DNA of 64,000 nucleotides, taken from positions 1 through 64,000 of the forward strand of contig RCAB01000024.1 in the NCBI GenBank assembly GCA_003640385.1. The letters are read 5' to 3'. A program made the translations under genes and the position numbers. Shown in pieces: positions 34,101-44,658 of this stretch. The stretch's first letter is position 1, and the number at the start of each line of letters is the position of its first letter. A model generated the notes under the pieces. The model saw only the letters and a list, made by a program, of their open reading frames with translations, had not been told where the DNA came from and made no database searches. This stretch comes from Setaria digitata. Lineage: Eukaryota > Nematoda > Chromadorea > Rhabditida > Setariidae.

Positions 34101-36100
34101 CCAGGTATTAAGAAATACAATATCCGATTGGCAAAATTAGACTTTAATAAGTTTCGAAGTGAGCTTGAGGGCAGTGTCTATCCTTTCAGCAAAGCTATTA
34201 TTTTGCTTCTTTTATTGCTCTGTGCCAGTCTTTCAAGCATGCATTTCTAACGATTCTTCATGTGATGATTGTAATGAAAACAGACATTGATTAATGATTT
34301 AAAGAGCAATGATTTGATACATTGCAACTAGAAGGCTGTGTTGAGACATAAATTGAAGAAGAAAATAAGTGTTCTCATACAAAATGAAATAATACACAGT
34401 CTTGTGAATCAAAAGTTATTTATGCTAAAAAAGGCTTGAATCTAACCTGGTTTAGTAAATCCTTGACAAGCCAAGTGCTGTATGTCATTTGCTTTATTCT
34501 TTTAGACACTTATAAAGAAATTGCATTATCTGAATCCTGCCTAATCCTACAATTCTCCTATTTTTCATGAGATTGAGTACCTTCTGTTGTACTTTTTGCT
34601 ACTGTAACCACATGTTCGAATAAATTAGCATTGATATTGTTTTATTAAACTTCAAAAGCATCCTTCAGTCTTCTTTTAAAGTATAATTCAAGTGACTATG
34701 ATTTCGTAAAAGTCAGGAAGTGTCAACTATTTTTATGAAATACTTGACCTCTCTGTTTGCTCATCAATGCAATTGCTTCCAATAAATTCTTAAACAATAT
34801 CGTTACTGTCATATTGCATAACAATATGAAATCATGGCACAAGACTATTTTAGTGTTTGGAGACGGAAACACGAATCCACACCATTAATTTAATTCTTGT
34901 GTATGTTTGAGCCCAAACATTTCCTCTTAGTTCAGCTTAATAATTCATATACTTTCTTTCACTCTCTTCTACTTCATTGTTTATTTGGAACTTTTGGAAC
35001 ACAACGGCTTTAGCAAAGAATTAGATCAGCTAGTTCTTTTGAATTATCTTGCTCAATTATAATTAACTCTAAGATGAAAGTTCATTATCTTATTCATGTG
35101 ATGCAAATAAATATTCAGAATTACCTTTCTTTTTACAAAACTCAGAAAGTCAGTCACTCGGACAGATAGTAATTAATTTTGTTTTTCGTCGAAATATGCA
35201 ATTTTTCTTTTTTGTTTTGTTTTGTTTCATAAGAACCACATGTCGAACAGAATTCGGATGGACGGAGTGGAAAAACGAAAAAGAGGAAAAGAATTCAAAA
35301 AATTTGAGTCGTAGTAGTGGATAACGAAGCAGAAATGTGATGTTATTCCCGCACTCGATTGTCAGAAATCATTTGCACTGTTCACTGAGGATGAAAAGAG
35401 TTGTTAACGTCATTACGAAGAATTCTACCCTCTGCTTCTCGTAATTCTTGTTCACTGAAGAATTTAAATTATTTACTTTTTGAGAAATACATTTCATATT
35501 TATTCCTGGAAATGAATGAGTTAGAAGTTCATGCTACAGATTTTCGCAGCTAACAGTAGCAATATTATATTAAAGAAGCATACCCCAAATTTACATATTT
35601 AACAAGCTTGAGATTTAGAGTTCTTCTCAAACACTATGAATCGATTTAAAAGGCAAAAAAAAGAAGTTTCGATAGTTAACAGTTACCAGGTGACAGGATA
35701 ATTAAATTTTCTTTAAATAAAGGATCTAAATAGGTGTTACCTAATTTTTAGCAGTAAGTAAACTGTGATGCACAAAATACTGAACAATACTTTTTCGTTT
35801 TTTTTTTTTACTTAAAAATTTGCAAGGATTAAAATTATGAAGTATTTGTGATTATTTTGCATTTACTGTAAAATCATTAATGGAGAGGAATGCAGACAAT
35901 TAAAATAATTAATAGAGGAATACAAACAAGTTGGCTGATATACGACGATCTGTAGCAAGCTGTCCATTAAGCAGTGGAAAACTTTCCCTTTCTTTAGAAA
36001 TTGTCCAAAAGTTTTTTTATATTTATTAAGAATTGGAGTCAGTGCAATGTGGAAAAGTGTTATAATTGAGCACGACATGTCAAGCACGACGTGAAACACG
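31135..36100. other. Left part of a 13.5-kb region without a recognised gene
   Basis: Upstream flank of AP-2 on the minus strand. Very AT-rich, with short chance frames only, apart from the small ORF at 31735-31872. It includes (TTTTG)n at about 35211-35229. Probably AP-2 regulatory DNA, 5-prime UTR introns or non-coding transcripts. Confidence 0.5.
31735..31872 (-). CDS. Unassigned small ORF, 45 aa
   Basis: ATG at 31872 directly follows an AG (CCGTAG|ATGG), and the frame runs 45 codons to TGA. The peptide is acidic and Cys-containing (MGDLCGACSNMKNN at the start, an ENEEAYKLLINCEEQ middle). It lies about 740 bp upstream of the AP-2 start on the same strand. I do not recognise it. It may be a trans-spliced small gene, an upstream exon whose partner I could not find (no in-phase GT donor to AP-2 exon 2), or chance. 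Confidence 0.25.
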   Translation of the reverse strand: MGDLCGACSNMKNNIEENEEAYKLLINCEEQSLHALAPERLTQSI

Positions 36101-37545
36101 CTAAGGTAGGCCATTTCGTCTTCCTGACGTTAAACTGATCCATTTTTCCTTGTATTGGTTGAGTGAGCTGTCACCAACGCCAATTATTTCACTGAAAGAT
36201 AAAACTATGTCATCAATGCTTTCCATCGATATAATTTATAATCAACTGATTTCAATCAAATTACTCTCTCTCTTGTGTAAAAAAACAAAGATGTAATGCG
36301 AGGCGTATCTTCTTATAATCAAACATATTTCGACGTAATTCGTCAGCTTTACACGCTGACTGAAAAAGTAGAACGGCATGTTGTTGGATGACGTGATACC
36401 AAGATGAGACACGTTGGAGGAATGTGAAATCACCGGAAAATCTCACCACAATGAGCGAAAAACTCGAATGAATTCAAAAGTTCAGCTGGACAGATTTTAT
36501 GATTACATTCTTCTGAAGCCATTGCTCTCGGTTCAACTCTAATTTTAATCAGTACTTTTCCAACTGAAAGACAAAACTCTCTTCTAATGGTTCACGATAT
36601 TCTTAAAATTATCGCCCATATCTTCAATTAAAAAGCTTTTATCCAAGGAATTTTCTACATTTGATTTTTTTTTGAAAACTTAGTCATTAAGCAAGTGGTT
36701 GTTCTCTTTACTGCAAGTTCATCAGAGCAAAAGGATGAATAGGATACATCAGTACTTTTTCTGTTGAAAGGAGATAATCAGGAAACAAAATTTCGAACAA
36801 GTTGTAAAATCAGCAACGACAAAAATGATACAGTGAAAAGAAACTATTCTTCATTTTCTCTTAACACTCTCGAAACGCAACATCAGCTGATCAATGTCTC
36901 ATTTGTTAATTCTTTCGGCATTAGATATTTGCATGTTCAGCTTCCGTTTCATGGTGCTACGTAGTACGTTATAGTATGTCATGTAGAATAACTGTAAAAT
37001 CGTTCCACTTTACATTCATCCTTGCCTACAGTAATTCTGCACTGCTACTGACTAGAGCCAGTTAACATTCGTGGAAATAACTGCAAGAGACAAGTGATAA
37101 GGAAAGAAGAAATTAAAACCGATCGGTTTCTTTCTGGAGCTTCTTTTGCATGAGTTCAAGGAATGTTTTGTGCTCTTCTCTTCTAATGTCAGAAGCGAAG
37201 AACAATGAAAAAATGTTCGTGACGTGATTGTTTCCTAAACTCAGTAAGACTAGAAATAATCTTTCCAAACGTTTCGTCTTTCATCATTTAAGTCCGTTCG
37301 TTCATAAATTCTTAAATTTATCACAATTCTTATCGTGATAATTCAGTAGTGGCGTACCAGTGCTGAAGCTTCATACTTCTAATGATGTTCTAGATATACA
37401 CCTCCGAAGTTTACAGTCGGAACCATCGTCAGATCTGACGTACAATTATGACAATAATCGTTTATTTTCTGCAAAAGGTGCTAAGAGCTAACACCAAAGA
37501 CGTTAATTCGAGTCATGCAGAACAGGGCAAATCGCTTCCAATTTT
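36101..37545 (-). other. Unassigned exon-like chains on the minus strand, possible uncharacterised gene or pseudogene
   Basis: Two chains of segments with splice signals and matching phase. Chain 1: 37545-37502, 37468-37402, 37234-37120, 36760-36712 (third segment reads SDIRREEHKTFLELMQKKLQ). Chain 2: 36563-36447, 36355-36265, 36191-36101 (includes KVLIKIRVEPRAMASEE, CKADELRRNMFDYKKIRL, GVGDSSLNQYKEKW) and ends in TAG. An AATAAA lies about 75 nt downstream on that strand (36027-36022). The chains do not join in phase (0 out, 1 in), so either an exon is missing or the gene is decayed. GC content is higher than in the flanks. I recognise no family; selection of frames by eye makes chance a real possibility. 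Confidence 0.3.
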
Positions 37546-40174
37546 CTGAAAAGTAAAAAGTGTATGTTAGAATATTGTGCTACTTAAATGTTTAAAAAAG
37601 TTACCATCATAGTAACTTCCTCAATTCAAAATGTGCCGGCACAATTATAAATCGCTTGTTTGCTCGACTTCTGAGTAATTTTTTATTTTTCATTACTTAA
37701 TTTTGTGAAAAAGAGTTAAGAAGAACGAGATAATTCCATTCTTTTACGAAAACAAAAATGCCAGAAGTATGGTGGGATGTGATCAGAAGTTCTCATATTT
37801 TTGCTTTTTTAATTTTTGCATTGTCTTTTATTTAGTCAAATTAGTGCAGCTTTTTTAAAATTTGCTTGAGTACTATGAAGGAATAAATAATTCTATTCAC
37901 TAAAAAAATCATCAAGTTAATAAATTCCTTTGCAATCAACGTTCAATAACGAATGCATTTCTCTCAACTCATATTATAATTTCACGAATCATCAAACATT
38001 TTACCTCTCATACTTCCGCCTAATTGGGATGATAAGCGAAATTAATGAAATCCGGTTAATCCTTGTTCATCTCCCGTCGGATTTTTAAATTAGTAGTTCA
38101 ATCATCATGTTTTGAAGGTAATTTTGATTAAATTTAGTCCCCATCTGACTATAAATAAAGATTAGGAATTTTAAATACAAATGATTACAATATTAGAGTG
38201 ATAATAACCATATTCCAGAAAGAGACACTGCTTTGGTCTACTTTTTTTTATCATTATTACAAATGTGCTTTACAGTGGGTATCAGTTGACAAAGGATAAT
38301 TTTTTACTAATTATAATTGCTCTTCAATTTCCATAGAAATCACAGTGTCATTTATTGCAAGATGAATTTTCATCTATAAAAATCTTTTCTCTGACTTTCC
38401 GCCTCTATAATTGGTGTCAACAAGAATCAAAACATTTTCTCCGACACCACTTTATTTTCAGGATGCATTATTCTGTACGTTAATTTGATAGTCTTTCTAA
38501 TTAAGAATTCACATTCCGCTCTATAAACTCGAAGTTTGTTTTAAATTTAAAACTATAATTTCTTACATCTTTGTTCTTTTCTTCCGTCAATCCCCATCTA
38601 TAAGAAAAACATCAGCAAAAATACTGATAATCTAATTGTCGTGGTCTACAGTTAATATAAGATTCAAAAATTGGCCTGTTTTTAGTAAAACTACCACTAA
38701 TAATTGCAGAGAGAACAATTTTGAAAATGAAGTATGAACGGATCAATCTGCCCAGAACTAAAGTTTTCTGACATGGTCCGAAATCAATGAATCGTGATCT
38801 TGAAATCTTTATCTTGGTCACTTTTTGTTCCTATTAAAGGTTCGGAATCTAAAAATCTAAATTTATATCTAACAGTAGTTTGCCTGGATTGCCCTCCAGA
38901 CACTTGAAAGTAACATGAAATGATTTTATGAGGTAAATGTTACTAATTCAAGACAAATACAAACAAAAAAGCTGATGTTGTCTCAGTAAGGGCACAGATG
39001 GCCTTGTTTCCAAAATTATGGATCATTACTACTACATTCAGCACTAATAATTGTATGTTGGCAACAACGACTATCTACTCATATTTATTGAATTTTTAAA
39101 GAACAAAATTTTTTAACAGAGTGATACTGATGTATCACAACTATGTCTTCTGTTTATTCCGCGCCATATTGTAGAAAATAAAATGCCATTCCATGCGAAT
39201 CATCTCTACATGATCACATTGATTATTATCAGTCAAATGATAATCTTGACATTTGAAAGATCAAATTTAGTTCTTGATTTTGCCATTCCTAACTTCCGTT
39301 TTTTACTTCAAAATTATAATTTAAAAGAATATTTCTGGCATGATCTTAATTTCCCGCGAATAAGTGAGCATTTATTAAATTTCTAAAGTTATACAACTTT
39401 GGAACTATAAAAAAAACTTTTTATTTCTTCTTTTTTTTGAAGAAAAAATTCTCGGGACTTTCTAGTTCAGTTCTTCATATAATCAAGTATCTAAGTAGAC
39501 ACTTTAGTTAATTCTTTACTTTTCTATCGTGTGTAATACCTGAGCCTTTTCAATTACACTTTATTGACATTAACATCGAATGTGTTGTGCCTTTTCGTTG
39601 CCATCCGATCTTCTCCTATCGTATCATATCATATCCTCTTTCTTTTTTGTACACTATTATTCTTCATCTACCGATTAATAACTAGAAGGAATTCTGCTTA
39701 GATGTGGATGAAACAGAACGAGGAGAACAAGTGAGCAGGTAGTAATGAGTAAATTTGTCTTGCTTAGTGCTTGTTAACCAGATATCCGTAATAACAAAAA
39801 CATTGATTGCCTAACTACTGAAAACTAATTAATCTGTTTAGTAAGCTAATTAACCTGGTCGCAGTGCATATTTAACATGAAGAATTCAGCGCTGCTTTAA
39901 ATAGTATTCTCTCTCCAAAAGATGCAGAAATTCCGTTTACATGTGAGTAGAATTAAAATGTATCTCACCGGTGATGACATAAATGTCTTATTTGATGGAT
40001 CCACTTCAACAACAACTCGGAGCATTCAAAACCCTCACAAAATCGTCAACTGTCGGACTGTACACTAATTTGAAGAGAGATAGAAGGAGTGGCAAGTGGA
40101 AAAGTGGTTGGTTTTAGCTGACATATATTTTAGAAATAGTCATAATTAGTAGAAGACTGATCTGTTAATGTGCA

Positions 40175-40321
40175 TTAAGAATAATTTTTGACTGTTAATG
40201 GCGTCACTGTGCAGCACGCAGTGTCAAATGATCCACTCTTCTCTAGATTCGAGATTTGAGGTAAAAAAGTGGCGGAGGGCTGCCTGTCATGCCATTGCTG
40301 ATTATTCGATGCCTTCCACAT
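40175..40321 (-). other. Possible distal alternative N-terminal exon of AP-2
   Basis: From an internal ATG at 40321 the frame reads MWKASNNQQW, then DRQPSATFLPQI, and stays open to 40175. Vertebrate AP-2 proteins begin with MLWKL followed by a DR motif and a LPQL motif at similar spacing. It is on the AP-2 strand, 9 kb upstream of the proximal start. No strong donor in the right phase is visible, so this is a hypothesis. Confidence 0.2.
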
Positions 40322-43300
40322 TCCATCTGATAGAAATGTGTAAAAATTGCCTGTGAGGAAACGAATCGGCGACATAATAACGAATGTATCATCCAGTAGC
40401 CGACACTGCGATCATTTTCTTCTGAATACTTTGAATATCGTCACATTGTTACTCGTGTGACAGCTGCCGCATTGCTACCGCTTCATCAGCAATGCTATTA
40501 CCCGAGAATAAGCTGTGACATCAGATGAGCGATCATTTCCAGAGGACACAAATTTCCCACGTGAAAACTTTTTTTATTATTCATGCAGCGATGCATCATT
40601 TATTCGTTTATTTTATTAGTCACTATGCTTATTGCTATGTCGCGCTGCAACGAGCATACCAATTATATCTTTCTGGTTGAGGCTCTTTAACTGGTAACTG
40701 GTATTTTTGGAATAAGACCTTCTATCTTGAAAAACCGACTAGAGCTTATTTGTCAGTAAGCTGTGTTTTTGAGGAAACATACAAGTTCCAGAACATTTTT
40801 ACGCTATATCTCAGATCCGAAATGTGATTCCTTCTACTTAATCTTTTAATCGTATGTATTAGACAATTTCCAGATCAGTTATAAACAATTTTTGGAGCTG
40901 AACTGAAATCTCAGATAATCGGAGATATTTCGAATAAGTTGATTAGATCTTACCACAGTCTGAAAATGACCACTTCAGTAAATGGACATTGAATGGTTAA
41001 ACGGTTTTAACGACCTTGGCAATTTTTTCTACAGGGAAAGAAATCTTATAATAGTTAATTGATTTAAGACGATCCAGAAATAACTTCGACAGTATCAGTG
41101 CAAAAAAATGTTGTAAGCCTCTCTTGCCTTTCCAAAACATACAATGTTAAAAAAATGCTGTATTGATTAATTTTCGACCGTTATATATTTTACTTATATT
41201 TAAGCCTGTAAATGACTCTCTCATAGTAAATCATGTCTTACAGACAAGGATTACTGCAAATAGCAGTACAGGTCCTTACTCTTATTCCTTATTAGTACTG
41301 TCTTATCGTAGAGATAATCACTAAGTGATTTGCTTGCCTCTTTGAAAAGAACATGTGATGAAGTTTTAATCTTTTTATTTCCAAATCCTTTCTTTTTCCG
41401 ATGTTGAATAAATTTGGTACTATTGATTTAAATACCTTTTCACTTAAAAATTTAGGAAACGGATAAGACACATAATTTGAAACATTAACAATCTATTTAA
41501 TTTAGATCGAGTATTGTAGTTTTGCATACGAAGTTTCTTTTCACATTAGAAATTTAAATCTAAGCCTTTGCAGTTCATTTTAGTTAGGAATTAATACCGA
41601 ACACAACCGATCTAATTATGAAATATATATCATTCGAGAATCGCTTGTTTGAATACTCTCCAACTTTTTGTTTCTTCTACATTTTTGCTTCAAATTTGAT
41701 AGCATGTGTAAGCTTGCTAATCAATCTCGCTTTGCACATTCATCGATTCATTCTTTGAATCAGCTGCTGCGTCAACTTAAGTTTTGTGCAAACAAACAGC
41801 TAACTTCTACTTTATCCTTAATATTCATAATTGTATAAAACTGTTCGAAAGTGTAAAAAGTAAAAAATCCTGCATTGATTTTTCCGTATTTATGCTTCGC
41901 CTGGCAACTTGTAAGAGGGAGGGAAGGTTCGTACTACTTTAATTATTCAATGACTTGACCAAACTTTCAAGCATCAAAATTGCGGAAAAAATGATTAATC
42001 GTCAATAGTTTACTAAGAACTTTCTCTTCAAAAATGTATAATATGTAAAAGCTATTCTTTTACCCTCCTTTTTTTGTCTCTTTTTATTTCACAGTAGCCT
42101 TTACTAACAAACAGTATACTCTGGTCATCTCGAAACATTGTTTTGAACTCGGTGACTGACAGAGGTATTTTTCGATTTCACCCGGAAATACCTTTCGCTC
42201 CTATGTTTATGCAAACTGAAAGTGAACTTTCGTCGTTCGACAGTCTTAGTTTTTTCCCCTGTCTCTTGGTTACAATTATATTACCATAACATTTACAGCT
42301 TCATTTAGTAATTCTTATTTGACAGCCAGATATTCTTAGCCTTCATTGATAATTTCAAAAAGCTGAAGAAACTGGTGACTGTCAGCAGCTAAGCTCACTG
42401 CACTTCAAAAGTTTGGATAGTAATCAGCAATTCATCTTTGTACATTTTTTAATTTAAATTCCTTCGCCACAAAGCTTGTCTCTCATTATGAAGTCATACA
42501 TCTTTTGCCTATTTGAGTAATTACGTAAGCATTTTATGAAGCAGTGTGCGATGTGATTATCTCTTGTATAGAAAGCTGTAAACGAAAATTCCCGAAGTAT
42601 TCGAGCGAAAAAAAATTTTAGGGAAATTGCTTCCCGATTTACAATTTTCCAAACAAGAGAAAATTTGATTTCATGATAGCACCTAATAATTTCAGTATGA
42701 AAAGATAGATATATGTGATCATATCTTTGATACTGCTATAGTTGGGAAATTCTAGGTCTTCGAGTCAATTTTAATTTGATGTAACTAAAAAGTGTTAGCT
42801 TTCATAATATTTATATGAAAAGTATAATTTAAGAGTTGTAGATATTGTTGAGTTATTTATACATCCACTGGCAATTCAATCTTTCTGACTTCACTTTCTT
42901 GCATTTCCGTCTTTGAGGCTAAAATGGCTTTTTCTGCTTCGAAACAAAAACTTTGGAAATTCGTTAAAATGATTGTTTTAATCTAATTTTCAGCAACAAG
43001 TAGCAATAAAAGTGGTCCGTAAAAAACTCATTCATAGTATTTGCTTTTAAATTTTCGTTATTTATTTTTATCTTTTTAGTATCCCGAAATTTTGCTTATG
43101 ATTTTTCGTAGTGACGTGAAGAGATGCGAGATGGCGAATGCTCACGGTGAAGATCAATGAAGTAATCATAAATTTTTGGCCATAATATTTTTCCGAGAGT
43201 TGGTCGATTTTCGTAGACAATTTATTGGTAAAGAAATACAGAAAGATTATTAAGCTGCAATTATTATTGAACTGAGCGTCAGAGCATAAAAATTATAGAT

Positions 43301-43772
43301 CAAGCTAATATTTAGCGGATAGCATAGTTATTCAGTTTGGCGAGAAGTCAAAAAGTCCGTTTTGTCAACTTTATCTCAAATAATCTGAACATTTTCCTTT
43401 ATTTAAAGCAAAATTGTTACAAAATTACTAACGAATGCAAAAAAGTGATCGCCTTTGAATTGCTCGATACTCACAAATTATTCCTTAACATTATGAAAAA
43501 TTTTATTTTTCGGTATTTTTCGGAAAAATTATAACACTTTGTTTAATAATATCAACAGCATACTTTTCCTCCTTACCTGCTTCTGTGCTCTTAATTATCG
43601 ATGTTATTACTTTTTTTACTAGTCTTATAAAATAATTACCTTTATAATATGTTGCAAACTCATTAATATTTCGAAGAAGAGATAGTATTATAATTTAAGG
43701 CTATAAATAAATCTCTACTTTTGAACACTAAGAAAAAGTAGTTCTGGAGAGTGTAGATATGTAATGATGATG

Positions 43773-43812
43773 GATCGATCGATTGATTGACTGATTGATT
43801 GATTGATTGATT
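43773..43812. repeat. GATT/GATC microsatellite
   Basis: About ten tandem tetranucleotide units (GATC twice, then mostly GATT with one CTGATT interruption). Simple repeat without coding meaning. Confidence 0.9.
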
Positions 43813-44658
43813 TCAAGTACATTTTTTTATTTCTTCTTTGCGAAAGTAATTCTGTTAGCAGAAAAGTTTCAATTGTAAAGTAGAACTGAGTCTTTTAATG
43901 CCTTGTCGAAACCGAAAGATGGTGACATTCTGGGTTTATGGCAATTTTTCTTTTTGAAATGGGACGGACACTCATTATGCCAGTTCTTAATTTCTTCCAG
44001 CAATTTTCTTTTGAATGCTTAGAATCTTCATCTTTGATGATAAATAACATATTGAGCTGGACACGGACCGGAGGATTGTGTACTTCGGTTGACGAACATT
44101 TTTTTTCTTCATCTTTATGGCCTGGTAGATATTTATGAGCAAATTCAAATATTCCTTCTCTCGGCTTCTGCAGTTTGGATTTTTAGAAACAAGGTTCGGA
44201 AATTTCAGTTTTAATTACTATCTAGTAGTTTATTTGTTGGTAGTTTACTCATTTTAGAATTCCACATTGGCTTATTACGCATTATTACACGGAAAAAGTT
44301 TAAGTTGACTTTGCGGTTAATTTTTCTCGAAATGATTTGTTTTGAGATATGTGAAATGATAATACAAGCAATACTATAACACAAAAGTGATAAAATCAAA
44401 ATTATGGAATGACATCATCGGATCAGTAGTGTTGTGTAGTTTTGCATTCCCGAAGAGAGTATGGCAAATATTTAACAGTTCTGTTGTAGTGAAGTGTTTG
44501 GAGTGTCTTTCCTGCTACATTCCTTATCTCTGTAGATCGCTTTTCAGACTTTTGGATAAATTCTTTAAAAATCTTCAATTATTTGCATATCTAACGACAA
44601 CAACAGTGACCCCACCGCCAACATCTGCTAGTGCTGCACTATCAACCTGACAACAGCG

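Larger units (their letters stand above)
37546..44658. other. Right part of the 13.5-kb region without a recognised gene
   Basis: Mostly AT-rich DNA upstream of the MARVEL-like gene on the plus strand. There is a local GC rise at about 40.0-40.6 kb around a possible distal AP-2 exon, an 8-bp inverted repeat (AGGTATTT, 42163-42170 and 42186-42193) and a GATT microsatellite at 43773-43812. No domain, RNA gene or mobile-element protein recognised. Confidence 0.5.

Noticed and set aside
31135..44658. Transposon or endogenous virus filling the long gene-poor region
   Set aside because: No reverse transcriptase, integrase, transposase or capsid-like frame, and no long terminal repeats seen.
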